From Rhyacophila brunnea (Eukaryota > Arthropoda > Insecta > Trichoptera > Rhyacophilidae): 64,000 nucleotides of DNA. The notes below the pieces were generated by a model, which was not told the origin of the DNA, did no database searches, and saw only the letters and a list, made by a program, of their open reading frames with translations. The stretch lies in the NCBI GenBank assembly GCA_022495005.1, contig JAGYXB010001853.1, forward strand, positions 1-64,000. The letters run 5' to 3'. The position numbers and the translations under genes were made by a program. Positions within the stretch are counted from its first letter, which is position 1, and each line of letters begins with the position of its first letter. Of the stretch, positions 1-11,879 are shown in pieces.

Positions 1-1404
1 ATCACAACGAAATACTCATTTTTACATCAGTCGTAAATGGTTTTCTTCAAATTATTAGGTTACTGTGCTTAAAGCTTATAGCTCAATGATAAGTGGAAAC
101 TTTACCTCCGTTAAAATTGCGGGAATTTACATAATATTCTATTTCTCTCCCTCCTGCTTCAGGTCATGAGCGATGGAATACGAATAAAGTGATAAGGCGA
201 GTCACGCTGGATACCCCGCTGCTAATTTATAAATGACTTTCACGTAACCTGGTTAAGGAATAGAAATAGATAATGCTTCTTCTTCAAAATCGCAATGGAA
301 ACATATTCTATTACAACTTACTGAATGTACCTTCACGTTTCGTTTACGTGATGGTAATGCCTGGTGTATTGTAAAAGATAATGAGCTTAATATTTGTATT
401 TTATTGTATTTTATAAGAGTTTGAAGTATAATTATTTAAGTTGCGTGTTAATAGTATTTAATACATAAATAAATGTAAAATGTAAGAGTGAAATAGTATA
501 TCTATAAGTATGATTAAAATCAACTGTAGATTTTTTAAGATATACATACAACAAAAAAAATGTACCTACAATGGTTTTCTAAGTGGTTGCATATATATTT
601 GAAATGAACATTTTTCCAGTTGTAACAGATAAATAAATCAATGATATCCAACTGGTAGCTTGTTCGGGTGTTCGGTTGACTAAGCTGCCATGACGAAAAA
701 TGCATTAATTTTAACGTATGGTAAAATTATAATAATGTACTCACTCTTTATAAAAAAAATACCAAATAATCTTACGTTCTCCTGAAATCGGAATATCAAT
801 ATTTTATTCTCAAGAGATTCAGTGCTTCCTTGGTTTAACCCATATTTATTTAAAAAAAAACTTTCCATATGAACGAAACACTTGCCGTAGAGTTTATTAT
901 CTGGTGTTGCTGACAAAAGTTGGTTAATCGATAATTTAGTTATTTAGAGTTAACGGATTATGTGTCTATATTATAAATATATTGATTGGTATACTAGAAA
1001 AAAATCAAGTCAATCAGATTTATAGAACATGCACATAAAGCACAAAGAAATTAGCATTAATGCCTGATTTTAGAGGGTATGTCAAACTTTCAATTTCCAA
1101 ATACTCCACAACATGATTTTGAGACTTGCCAACTTTTGGCAGTAAGTATATGTGATAACCCATTAAGTATATTTATTTAAAAAAAATATGTTTTCTTTCT
1201 TTTTTGCTACTTTTACTTTACCAAAAATAGCGCCTAATCTTGTTGGATTTAGATTAACGTGTAAAATAAACGTACTCACGCATGGGTCCATAATTTATCA
1301 TTATGTTTTGATTTTTTTAAATTCTAAGTGGTTTTATGTGTTCGTATGTTGCTCCAAAAAGTTGCTCACTGAAGTAGACAGTAAATATTTTGTACAGTAT
1401 CGGA
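1..1404. other. AT-rich DNA without recognisable genes
   Basis: This stretch shows no convincing coding frame, RNA gene or repeat shared with the rest of the window. The short open frames here have biased, low-complexity composition and no recognisable domain. It reads as intronic or intergenic DNA. Confidence 0.5.
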
Positions 1405-1408
1405 TTAC

Positions 1409-1752
1409 GGCTATACTTCAGCTGGGGCACGGTCTAAAACGATCGTGACTGCGCGACGCGTGCAGAACAAAACATAATTTGTCATAAAAATTCAACATGC
1501 GTCCATTTAGTGTTATGTTTATTGTTCTATTTGTAATAATAATAATATATTCATTGACATTTTTTCTTTTTCAAGTAAATGGGTAACGATTTTTAGTCAT
1601 CTTTACACGATTTAAGAACTAATTCCCCCGACGCCATCACAAAACAAATTGACGTGTTCACAGCTCGACTTTCGCTCTCCGATTGGCAGCCAGTCCGAAA
1701 TTTCGTCACACCTATAGTTGAAAATTATTTGCCGTTTCACTGAAGTATGTTC
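1409..1752 (+). mobile_element. piggyBac-like MITE, family P copy 1
   Basis: A 344-bp non-coding element related to copies at 42387-43250 and 55088-55386. Its ends share the inverted core CATACTTCAG / CTATACTTCAG, each preceded by GG or GA. The right flank is TTAA (1753-1756) and the left flank is TTAC (1405-1408), one base off. TTAA target duplication is the piggyBac hallmark; assignment rests on that and on the better-preserved copy at 42.4 kb. There is no transposase, so it would be non-autonomous. Confidence 0.6.
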
Positions 1753-2483
1753 TTAATTATTATTCAGTATGTATATTGACAAAGATCGCCAGTAGGTACG
1801 TATGTATACCACCAAAGTATTTTAAATTTTACTTTAAAATGATAATTCTCACTTTGACTTAATTTTCCAATTATCTCATTTTCTCTCAAGAGCGTATTAT
1901 TATGTATGCTGTGCAAATTAGAAACGAAAAGCCGCATGATGCCATTATGTAGTACGAAAAGCAAGTATGTCTACGAGAAAAGTTTCGCGTTTTGTCGCAT
2001 TCACATATAAAATGTGTAGTATGTAAAATTTTGCTTTATCCCATTTTCTCTCCGTTAGAGAAAGTTTAGTTGTTTGTGTACAGTTGGCAAGTTTTGCGAA
2101 AGTCGTGATTCCAAGGGCGCCCGTTAAACTTTTTATTGTCAACTAAGGCGTGTCGTGTCGCTTGTAGAAAATATACCACACAACCCGAGGGATAAATTGC
2201 TGTATGTGCAAACTATTACGGAAAATTGCATTACGGACCACACTTTTTCCCGCCTTGGATTTAACTACATGTGATATTATTATATTTATTTACCTCAGTC
2301 ACTTTTGATCCACTGTTGGATGAAGGTCTCTCCGTCTCCCGGCGCAATCGATTCGTCAGAAAATTTAAAAAGGGGGCATTGAAACAGTTCAAACCAGTCA
2401 TAAAATAAACAGTCAAATTATACATAAAAGATCCATATTTTTCAAAAAGTTCATACTTTAACCACTCGGAATATATACGTACC

Positions 2484-2654
2484 TACAGTCAATACAAAAC
2501 TATGATTCGGTTGGTCGATGCTGTGCGTGCGGATGTTTAATCCTACTAGTGCTACTAGTTACCATGCAGCCGATGTACTCGTAGCGCTGACGACGGTATA
2601 CGTATTCGTACGCATACAATCCACGAACCGAATCATTGTTTTGTTTTTACTATA
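2484..2654. mobile_element. Small inverted-repeat MITE
   Basis: About 170 bp whose two ends are inverted copies of each other. The arms centre on ATGATTCGGTT, preceded by an AAAAC-type run and followed by further imperfect pairing over about 40 bp. The middle is non-coding. It has the form of a MITE, but no superfamily can be assigned because the target duplication is unclear. Confidence 0.55.
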
Positions 2655-3152
2655 CTTGTTCACAAAAAAATAAACCATTGATAATATTATATTGTTTCAT
2701 CACTGTCTTTCTCATTATTAATTACTGTTTTTATTTTATTTTTTATCGGGGGGTGCTCAAAATCAGTGGGCTTTCCGAGCCTTCACGTCCCTAAAACATC
2801 CACTGCCGTCTTCACTCCTCTCTGTCCTTATTTTTCAGTTGTTACGTATTCCGCTAATCTAAATCATGTTATAAATATAGCGAATCCTTTAAATATTTTA
2901 GTATCTACGTCTTAAACTGCCAATGATTTTTTCGCAGATTTCCCCTATATCCAGACACATGTATTTTAAATTTAGAATTAAATTAATGCTACAACCTTAT
3001 GTCATATTTTGATCGACACAAATCCATTAAGCAACAAGAATCGATGACCCATTTACGATGCGTTTATCATTGTTTTAAATTTATAATATATATTAATTTG
3101 AATTAAATCTAATCTGAGATTGTAAGCGATTTAATTAGCGAAGATTTCTCTT

Positions 3153-3335
3153 AGTTTATAAACATCTGATTTTCTGATTATAGTCCTTTTATGAGGTTAG
3201 TGTATTGAAAACTTGTTTTTTTTATTTAAATAATATTTTAATTCTTAGTTTAAAAACATCTGATTTTCTGATTACGGTCATTTTATAAGGTTAGTGTATT
3301 GAAAACTTGTTTCTTTTTATTATTTAAATATAATT
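3153..3335. repeat. 94-bp direct tandem duplication
   Basis: Two adjacent copies of an AT-rich unit begin near 3153 and 3247. Both contain AACATCTGATTTTCTGATTA followed by a GGTTAGTGTATTGAAAAC block. The offset is 94 bp. The copies differ at a few positions, so the duplication is not brand new. It is non-coding. Confidence 0.75.
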
Positions 3336-3362
3336 TTTACTCTTATACCATATGTGCTATAT

Positions 3363-3455
3363 CATCATCGTCATCTAAGCTACTCTCGATCCACTGCTGG
3401 ATGAAGACCTCTCCTTTCTGTCTTCAGTCTTCTCGGTCCTTAATCTTTCGTCGTC
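3363..3455 (-). mobile_element. Short RTE-type LINE 3'-end fragment
   Basis: The segment starting at the ATCATC run and containing GATCCACTGCTGGATGAAG resembles the 3' end of the RTE copies at 29717 and 61438 (same motif, same ATC-type microsatellite). Only about 90 bp remain, so it is a short relic on the minus strand. A weaker resemblance occurs near 2310-2335. Confidence 0.5.
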
Positions 3456-3495
3456 AATGCTTCAGACATGCAAACAAACTGTACGTAAACTGGTT

Positions 3496-3688
3496 TTTTT
3501 TTTTTTTTAATTATTAATTACCATGTCCTTGCTTTTTCGTACAAGGTGGTTGTTAGTAATTTTCAAACAATCACAAACACCCAGGCTTTGAGAAAAACAC
3601 ATAAATGTTTTTGTCATGACCGGGAATCGAACCCAGAACTCTCGGGTGGAAGGCCAGCGTCTTACCCACTGCACCACGAGAGCCGCCT
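3496..3688 (-). mobile_element. tRNA-derived SINE, copy 1
   Basis: A minus-strand SINE. Read on its own strand it starts with a tRNA-like head carrying a polymerase III A box (TGGTGCAGTGGG) and B box (GGTTCGATTCC). An unrelated body follows, ending in an A-rich tail seen as a T run at 3494-3509. The flanks are perfect 14-bp direct repeats, TACGTAAACTGGTT at 3482-3495 and 3689-3702, so this is a genuine retrotransposition event. The same SINE recurs at 11556-11741, with relatives at 36838 and 9190. Confidence 0.85.
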
Positions 3689-3702
3689 TACGTAAACTGG
3701 TT

Positions 3703-5215
3703 AATTAAGGAAATAAAAATGGTGATAGTTAATGCGTACCCTTCAAAATTAAAATTCTAATTAATATTGTATTGCAACATAATGTAAGAAGTACACAATT
3801 TTTATATTTTCACTACACAGGTCCTATATGTAGGACTATGGTGCGACGACACGTTGGAAATTCCTGTACTAGAAGATGAGACTTACTAGCAAAGCAATGA
3901 TTTATTCTTCGATGCTTCCTGCCCATCTCTACTTCAATGGCGGTCACATATTGTATTAACACTTTTGTTTTCTTCCCTTACCCATTTATTTATTTGTTTT
4001 ATGACCAACATACATTGTTCCATACCCCTTTTGTCTTACTCGTAGTTTTTCATCTTCTTTTGAGTCATACTAAAAAGTAATTGGTTAAACAATGGGAGAT
4101 TATTCTTGAATATTTTTAATATATAATACGTACCTATTTAATATATTAATGCGTGTGATGTAGGTACCCAACAATTTAATTTTAAATGTTTTCCACCTTC
4201 ATAATAATGTTTCCATCAAAAAATAACTATTCTGTAAAATTTCCTTTATATCACTTACTGAAGTTTACCTCTGGGGGACTGAAATACCACAGAGTCTCAA
4301 GAGAAACGACGCTCGTAATATGTTAAACTTTTCCAAAGAAGTTTTAATAAACTTAGAAGAGATTAGACAGATTATCTATGACAATGAATAATTGTCTTTG
4401 GATTGTTTGTGTTCTACAGCCTCCTTCTTCTTGGCAGATAGTTTATGTCATTATTATTCAGACGGGATCCCATTTTAGTATTGGAGTCTTCGGAAATAAT
4501 CACTTCTTCCTGAGTAATTATATGTTTTTAGAATAAGTCTAATAATAATTGATAATATGTGGATGGTGAATCATTTATTACAGTTTATTGGCATGCGGTA
4601 GCCCTAGTTACTGATGGATAAGCAGGGAGGGACCGGTAAATAACCGGTTTCCCGTTTAAGGAAACGCATCGCCCTCTTCAATGTGCATGCGAGTAAATTT
4701 TATTTAGTGATTCCGTTGAAAACTTTAACATGGGTACGTAATTAATTTATAAACTATGTTTCACTTGGTATTCACTACGTATGTATAAAAAAACGTTTTT
4801 TCTATTCATAGTGCGATTTATCAAGTATGAGTACCGAAGTCTACATACTTAAGGTTTATCTAACGTTATAATTATTGTCAATACGGTGGGGGTATGTTAT
4901 GTAATGTGAGAAAGGGATGACTGATAAAATGTATAAATACACCTAACAATAGCATTTCCTGTCAAGATGATATTTTTGTCGTGTTCGAACACCACAATTA
5001 TATATATATATATAAGAATAATAATAATTCTAAGATTTCCTGAATTGATTCTTTAGAAAATGTATTAATATTTTTACATCCAACACATGATAGAATTTAG
5101 AAGACAAGATTTCACTAAAATATATAATATATTCAAGGCTCAGAAATACATATACAACTATTTACAAAAAAAATACCGAAAAATTCGCCTTCGAACGAAC
5201 CTGCGCGTCTATTTT
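3703..5215. other. AT-rich non-coding stretch with hAT-like terminal fragment
   Basis: No coding signal is seen. Near 3850-3867 the sequence GTTGGAAATTCCTG resembles the end at 48038-48052 that I read as a possible hAT terminus. A pure TA run lies near 5001-5014. The rest is unremarkable AT-rich DNA. Confidence 0.4.
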
Positions 5216-5465
5216 ACACGCAAGACTGCTATCGGTAGCTATCGAGGGTAGTTTATTATATTTACGTATTGAGAGGTGAATTATTACAAAAAGTTAACCA
5301 TCTGATTTGTCAAAAAGTGCTAGGTTTTAACAGCACCTTTTTGGCTATGTTAACTTCTAGAGCGAGATAGACAGTTTTGACTGTTAACTTATTATAAAAA
5401 TTATAATACCTCAATGCATAAATATAATAAACTACCCTCGATAGCCGCCGGTAGCAGCCTTGTGT
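5216..5465. mobile_element. MITE with long inverted repeats, family Z
   Basis: About 250 bp. The ends are inverted repeats of about 55 bp sharing TATCGAGGGTAGTTTATTAT. Inside lies a second inverted pair around AGTTAAC with GGTGCTGTTAAAAC nearby. A diverged partial copy is at 9511-9662, and a short piece sharing AGTTAACCGTCTGA lies near 23797. It is non-coding and its superfamily is unknown. Confidence 0.65.
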
Positions 5466-6787
5466 ATATAATAAATATGCACAGACGTATTCCGTTATGC
5501 TGGCTGCTATTATAGTTACATAAATGGGATTTTATTGTTGCAATGTATAACGGCGGGTTTATGTGAGTCGAAGATCGGCTAAAAATTTACAGCCATTCAG
5601 AGATAATCAATTATTTTATGAATGCCGCTGAATAATGGATCCGATGGTATTAAAATCTCCCTGCTTCTATAGTAAAGAAATGATAGATAAACATTGAAGT
5701 ATGTAATAAGCATGCATAATTTAGAATGCAACCTTCTTTATTAAAATCATTGAAAAACTAATCTAAAGTTCCTCTATCTGGTGATGCGTCCTAAATAACT
5801 AATCCTCAGTACGACAAATTCATTAACCTACGTCATAAATTACAATGACATTATAATTTTCATTAAAGTCGATAACAATAATTATTGGCATGTGTGAATT
5901 AACGAAATCCTTATGTCAAACGGTCTGTAGTGTTGCGTGTCGAGATGACTTGCATTATATTATTATTCCGTGCAGACATAGGTAATGATAGACTGTTTTT
6001 GAAAGGATTGGTGTTCTTTTTCATCTACGTCTACATCGATATCTACATTGTTGTTTTGTCGGGCGACCTAATACATGTTTTTTATTTGTTTTGTAAATTT
6101 GAATAGATTAATTATTAAATCATCAGAAATATATCATTACAGTCTTAAGTATTAATTGCATTTCAAATTTACTAAATTCGTTTTGAATGTTGTCAAATAA
6201 TCGTAAATATTATTGAGAATTTCTACCATTCATTAGGCTGATCATGAGACCTTGGAGTCGTTCGAGGCTTTATTGATACCACTATAATTGCCCGACCACG
6301 GATTACGGGTTTGTTTCATGATACTATATTTTTTAGATTTGTTTAATCAAATCATATATGATATTTGTTTTAATTTTATACATCACATATTTCGTGCATT
6401 CATTGTAAATTTTGACTCGCTTTACCTATACAAAAAGCTTTACAACGATATTATAAGATGAGGTATACGAACTCAATCGCTACTAACGAAATACTTAGTT
6501 AAATCATTAGGTAGGTACTGTTACGATTTTATAGTGTGATTCTAAAATATTACATTTAAATAATCTAATCATTGTCCAGGTGAGTGACTCGACACGTATT
6601 AAAGTAGTAAGTTTGTAATGGTTTACATAAAAAATTAAACTTCATATATTTTTTGTGGCCAACTCCGGATATTTAGACCGCCAAACGCTAATTATGGCTC
6701 AGTTTAGGAGGATCCACTAATTGACATCACGACTGAATGAATTCGCGATAACAATATACATAATATAATATCAAACTTTCAAACTTT

Positions 6788-8245
6788 AATTTTATTTATT
6801 TATTTAGAAAAAAGAGTATTACGGCATTACATCGATTGGCCAATGCGCCATAATACATATGCTATGTTTTTGTTGTTCGCTGATGACCTGAAACTCTTCA
6901 TGGAAGTTGTCACCTTTGACGATTGTCGTCAACTCCAACTTGATATAGATAATATATTAGATTGGGACAGGCGTAACAAACTGGACTTCAATATTGAAAA
7001 ATGCAATATTTTATCGTTTACCAGAGCCTTGCGAGTATTATTTTTCCAATATTCGATGCATGGCAGAGTTCTTTCGCGAATAGCATCTGTAAGGGATCTT
7101 GGCACTACGTTTGACAGTAGGCTGTCATTTAGTGATCATATTGCTATCATTTGTAAAAAGGCGCTACAAATGTTCGGCTTCGTCTTGCGTACTTCCCGGG
7201 TCTTTTCAGATGTTACTGTATTAAAAATTCTTTATAATTCCTTAGTGAGAAGCCGGCTTGAGAGTGGGTCGATTGTTTGGGCCCCGCATCAGTTGTAATA
7301 TGACCTTACGGTGGAGCGATATCAAAAAAAATTTTTGAGACTCCTTTATTTGAGGTTATATGGATATTATCCGTGGCTTTATCCAACTGACTTTCTCTTA
7401 GGTATGCTTACATACTGTAGTTTAAGTGCTAGAAGATATCAATATTTGGCCACGTATTTTTTTCGACTTTTACGTGGGTGAATGAGAACTCTGCCATTCT
7501 TGGTAGTATTGACTTGTGTGTCCCTGATAACTATCTTAGAAATCGGGGGCATCAGTTGTTTGTTCTCCTGAGGAGCAGAACTAACCTGCCATTGATGATG
7601 CCAATTTGGAGGGCAATAACTCTGTTCAACCAAATCGCTTCGGATGTTGATATATTGTTGAGGATGTTGAGGATGAGTATAGGTGGACGTTATTTTATAA
7701 ATTATTAAAATAGGGTCTGCTTAACTCATCCGGTGTACCTATATATTTTTTTTTTGTATTTAGTACACATTTATACTGTAGAATAACTTAATACTGATCT
7801 ATCTCTTTTGTTATGTACCTACCTAATATTGTTTTAATAATATTTCGTTGTTTCTAAATGTCATGTTGTGAACGTCTTAAACTTATAATTTGTAATGTCC
7901 ACAATATGTAAAATAAATTAATTGAATTGAATTGAATTAATTAATTGAATTGAATAATAAATACAAAATTATAAAAATATCTTAATTACAAATAACAATT
8001 AATATAACAAGAAAGTAGAAAAGACAGCATGTGTATATGTATATATTAAAGAAACATGATAATATATACAATTATAAATTTAACCTATTTAACACGTCCA
8101 CAAACATATAGTTAATAAAAAATAAATCAACCTTTATGGTGCCATCAAATAAATTAATTGCACGATACACAGCATCATTAAACATAACATCTGTCCTGCG
8201 GCGAGGTATCTTGAAGACCGTGGAGTTACGAGTGATATTGGTGGG
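6788..8245 (-). mobile_element. LINE-B 3' region, split by LINE-A insertion
   Basis: A minus-strand LINE 3' part in two pieces, 6788-6858 and about 7956-8245, separated by LINE-A copy 1. The same sequence is uninterrupted on the + strand at 59439-59815. The outer piece encodes relics of a conserved reverse-transcriptase-element C terminus (PRRRTDVMF, AVYRAINLFDGT in the other copy). The inner piece is the 3' UTR, ending in a TTTATTTATTTA tract on the + strand. Confidence 0.8.
6859..7955 (+). mobile_element. LINE-A copy 1: 5'-truncated CR1/Jockey-like reverse transcriptase relic
   Basis: The sequence opens just before the reverse-transcriptase catalytic box (FADDLKLF, frame at 6876). It continues into the thumb region with LDFNIEKCNILSFTR, LGTTFDSRLSF and LKILYNSLVRSRLE. 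The frame is stopped by a TAA at 7297, where the sister copy at 24.8 kb has a lysine codon; later frames are shifted. The 3' UTR ends in a TTGAA-type pentanucleotide tail. The element is truncated at the 5' end and inactive. Clade assignment (CR1/Jockey group) is by motif resemblance only. Confidence 0.85.
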
Positions 8246-8249
8246 AACA

Positions 8250-9188
8250 TAAAAATTAATATTTGCCAGTATATACGGATTGTAAATGAATCCAAATTAA
8301 TGCATGTGATACGGACGTAAATGTTGAAAATAGCTTATTCGTTAATACGTGTTCATGTGTATCCCATATTTCTCCATATTAAGAAATAGTATCTTACAAC
8401 CACGCCTAGATGATAACCCACTTTTCATTATTTTTAATTTTCCCTGTTTACCATATACGGTAATATGTTTTCCTTTTCATTCACCTGGGCTTTTATTACT
8501 TCCGCGGGTAATTAAGTAAAGTGAGCTTTAACTTATGAAAAACGTTTCCCTTGACTAGTCATTTATAATGGTCTATTTCGGGGCTTCACCTTTGGCTTAC
8601 TACATAAGTCAATTTGCGCTATAGCTGTTTTCACTTCGTAAACAAGTTTTTCCTTTTAATGTCGTACACACAAATAATAACCCTTTGACCTTTTCCAAGC
8701 AAAGCCTTAAGTTTCCTTTCCCGGAAATAGGAATTCGCCCCGAGGTAGGCAATCAAATTTTCGTCAAAAGATTCTTAATAACATTGCTGTGGGTGTCAGT
8801 TAGTAACCAATTAGTATCATTTTATCATTATGTAAATTTTTGTAAAAGGAAAATAATACTGTTTTTTACTTTTCGGCTGGCATTTTTTGCCCCGTCTTTA
8901 AGTGCAATTTTGTCGAAGGACACCGATATCAGTCTTTACAATCATGGTTAAAAGTTTTTTTATTTCAACGAATTTACCAGGTAATTTTTATTGTAAATAT
9001 CCAATTGTTTTTATTTTCCTTGTTTCTGCTTAGAAAGTATATTATTTTAGATATGTATATACCTAGTGAATATTTTCTATATGTATGTAACGCATTTCCA
9101 ATGATAATAAATATAAATAATAGGTACTTACTAGTCAATCTGTTCGTAAGTATATCTTCAATTGTAGCAAAGCTGATCTAGTAGATTA
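8250..9188. other. Non-repetitive AT-rich stretch
   Basis: No domain, RNA gene or window-internal repeat was recognised. The 88-residue frame at 8685 has no protein family features that I recognise, and I treat it as chance. Confidence 0.4.
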
Positions 9189-9310
9189 ATGCGTAGGGCA
9201 TTGGCTTCTCATTCGTTGGCTCCGAGTTCGATTCCCAGTGAGGTCACCATACACGTATGTGATTTTTTGAAATCCTTTGTGTTTCTACGATTGTTTCAAT
9301 CCTACTACTA
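9175..9310 (+). mobile_element. Degenerate tRNA-derived SINE
   Basis: The sequence contains a B-box-like GAGTTCGATTCCCAG at 9226-9240 preceded by a decayed A-box region. It is followed by GTGATTTT and a TTGTTTCAATC stretch, matching the body of the SINE at 36838. It is diverged and lacks clear target duplications. Confidence 0.5.
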
Positions 9311-9510
9311 CACTATTCATTTGGGCGTCGTAATGAGCGTAATATTAATCGGGTTAAAGCTTTATGGTTTTGGGAATTTCAGGATTCTGTTATGCATGGA
9401 GTCAGAATGCGAATTAGCTCTGTAAGATATGATATGTTAGGTACAAAAACTGTGCTTAATTAATTTTTCGCAAAATCAGACAAGAAATACTGGCTCAGCG
9501 CATATATTCA

Positions 9511-9662
9511 ATACACAAGGATTCTTTCGGCGGTTATCGTGGGTCGTTTATCATTTTTATATATTGAGGCGGTTAATTGTTACAATAAGGCATAAGCTAA
9601 CCGAGTGAACTGTCAAAAGTGCTATGCTTTAACAGCACCTCTCTTGGCTGTGTTAAGGCTAT
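9511..9662. mobile_element. MITE family Z, partial copy
   Basis: It matches the left part of the element at 5216-5465: an ACACAAGG start, a GGCGGTTATCG block, then GTGAACTGTCAAAAGTGCTA and AACAGCACCT. The right inverted repeat is missing. It is non-coding. Confidence 0.55.
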
Positions 9663-10055
9663 AAAATAATTTTTATTTAAAAGTTATTTATACCAAAGTC
9701 TGTGTTTTAAATATAGAAGTATTTTAAAATGTCTAGTTTTACGGGTTAAATTATAAATTGTTATGGAACATATTATACACAACAACGGATATTTTCAAAG
9801 ATGATAGGTAATATATTTTGAGCGTATGTATGTTATGTTTATAAATGTTTCGGAAAATACATAATTCAAACTTATTGCTTATTTATAAACTACTCGTAAT
9901 TATATCAAACTAATTCAGCTTTTGAAATTTCATCGATTTAGTGTACCTATGCATCAGTAGTAATATTGGGTTATCTTCTTATTTCCCGTAAATATATCTG
10001 ACAAGCGTGGTTACTCCACAGTCTACCTCTTTCCAAAAGTCACCCTTCTGGTCTG

Positions 10056-10307
10056 TAGCGTTTCTTCTGGACCATTAAACGTGGGACGCTTCTTCGCTCC
10101 ATGATCATCCATACGAGTCATGTATTAGGTCTATCGCTTTGATAAATCTGGAGGCGACATCTTGAAGCTTTAAAGAGTTTATGCTTGCAATAATGTCACC
10201 AGATACCATCCTTGCAAATCAGGACAAAGATCTTTCGCAAGAATTAAATACCTGTATCTTCTGAGATTTTGGAATCAGGATATTGGATACAAGGAATTTG
10301 TATTCAC
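10056..10307. repeat. Repeat family S, copy 1
   Basis: About 250 bp nearly identical to 15332-15582 in the same orientation, sharing for example GGCGACATC and CCAGATACCATCCTTGCAAA. Read on the minus strand, both copies keep a short open peptide including DVASRFIKAIDLIHDSYG, which may be a decayed coding fragment. The family is unknown. Confidence 0.8.
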
Positions 10308-11094
10308 CCTTCGCACTGCTGCCTATGTGCTAAGTACTATAGGATGTCTTATTTTCATTAATTGACAATTCACATATTCACGAGAGTATAAAACACTGAT
10401 AGATTATTATAAAAAATTAAATTATCCATAAATAAACCGATCAGTGTTAAATCAACTATTATGGAGTGTGTTATTTACATATGACCTAAAACCACAGAGT
10501 AACTGTAATAAGACTAATAAGTAATGCGTATTTTCCGTGAGCAATTAAAAAATATATTATTTGTAAATATAATATACCTTTAATTAAACAAGATACCTGT
10601 CAAAATTTGTCTTAGTCATAATTATTATCATTAGTATAGGAATAGACAAATACTGCAGGCTAAGTTCGACCTACATTATGTAAATCTATTTTTTGCTTAC
10701 TTACATAAATACATCAACGTATTTATTAAATATATGACTTAAGTTTTTATTACTACTAATTTGTCGATTTGATTGATGATTTTACAAAGAGGTGGGTAGT
10801 ATCTACATTTATAATAAATACTCGTATTTCTTCGTCTTCTTTAGCAATATTCTATCGTTAAGTGGAACGTGTATACACAATATCATCAGGCCTAGCACTG
10901 GTACCAATGAAAGCAGGTCATAAAAACGGATTTTAATTTCCCACAATGTTCAGCCACCGGCAACACGGATGACCGTTTCATCTGCCAAGAAACACTCCAT
11001 GAAATACGATTCAAGTTTTTTAGTCTCATGTTGCGGGGGTGGTATAGCTTGTATCTTCACTGTCCTAGTGTGTACTCATATTATGTCACCGAAG

Positions 11095-11345
11095 CAAGCT
11101 GCGCACACAAGGTGGAGGAGGGGGGTGTGGATTGGGGTCCGGACAATAGTCCACACTAAACTTTGTCAGTCATGCTTATACTTATTGTTTTCATTGAACC
11201 AAGAATACAATTTGCAGATGACGTTGGTTAGTTATTTTAAATTCATTAAACTCTGCCAAACCAAACCATAATCGATAAAAAATATTCTTCTATTTATAAA
11301 ATAGGTACCAATCGAAAATTATGTATGGCATGATTTTAGATATTT
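11095..11345. mobile_element. hAT-like fold-back MITE family W, partial copy 1
   Basis: It shares ordered blocks with the complete element at 53446-54015: ACTTTGTCAGTCAT, a TTGTTTTCATTGAA block, a GTTGGTTAGTT block, then CCAAACCATAATCGATAAA. Only one arm and part of the centre remain. The overlying open frame is not a gene. Confidence 0.6.
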
Positions 11346-11366
11346 TATTGGGTTACATCTAAATAG

Positions 11367-11870
11367 CACAATTTACCGTGAGCTGCCTTACCGGAAAGAA
11401 GTTGCCGTTGAGCATTGAGATAAAAAAACGAGTTCGTGAAGCATTGGCAGACTATTAATATTGTTTTATTCGATTCAATGAATTCGATATTGATTTTATG
11501 ACCAAATTTTTGATAATAACGCTGTCCTTATAGGTAATTATTTATATATATATATATTTTTTAGAATTATTAATAACCATGTCCTTGCTTTTTCATACAA
11601 GGTGGTTGTTAGTAATTTTGAACAATCACAAACACCCAGGCTTTAAGAAAAACACATAAATATTGTGTCCTGACCGGGATCGAACCCAGAACTCTCGGGC
11701 GGAAGGCAAGCGCCTTACGCACTGCATCACGAGAGTCGTCTAGTAATTAGATATTAAATTTGATTGGTACTACTTGATACAAGAACCTTCCAGAATTTTA
11801 TATAAAATATATGATAATAATATTATTATGATTGCATTTCTAATTTGCTTACCTACCTATTTTTTGCCGT
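11367..11870. repeat. Repeat family V copy 1, interrupted by a SINE
   Basis: It is related to 13970-14250 and 20133-20235 (shared ACCGTGAGCT/ACCGAGAGCT, AAAGAGATG-type block, GATTCAAT, and later CCAGAATTT and TTGATTGCATTTCTAAT-type blocks). In this copy the SINE at 11556-11741 separates the two halves, whereas 13970-14250 is continuous. It is non-coding and of unknown class. Confidence 0.6.
11556..11741 (-). mobile_element. tRNA-derived SINE, copy 2
   Basis: It is nearly collinear with the SINE at 3496-3688. The tRNA-like head has B box GGTTCGATCCC and A box on the minus strand, the body contains the CCTTGTATGAAAAAGC block, and the tail is next to a TA-rich run. Flanking GTAATTA copies may be a short target duplication. 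It lies inside repeat V copy 1. Confidence 0.8.
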
Positions 11871-11879
11871 CTTTGTATT

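Noticed and set aside
1188..1448. 86-residue plus-strand frame
   Set aside because: It overlaps the start of a MITE, shows no domain or codon pattern, and is typical of chance frames in AT-rich DNA.
6570..6585. CCAG/GTGAGTGAC donor-like site
   Set aside because: The upstream sequence is AT-rich without an open, protein-like frame or acceptor; a single donor match is expected by chance.
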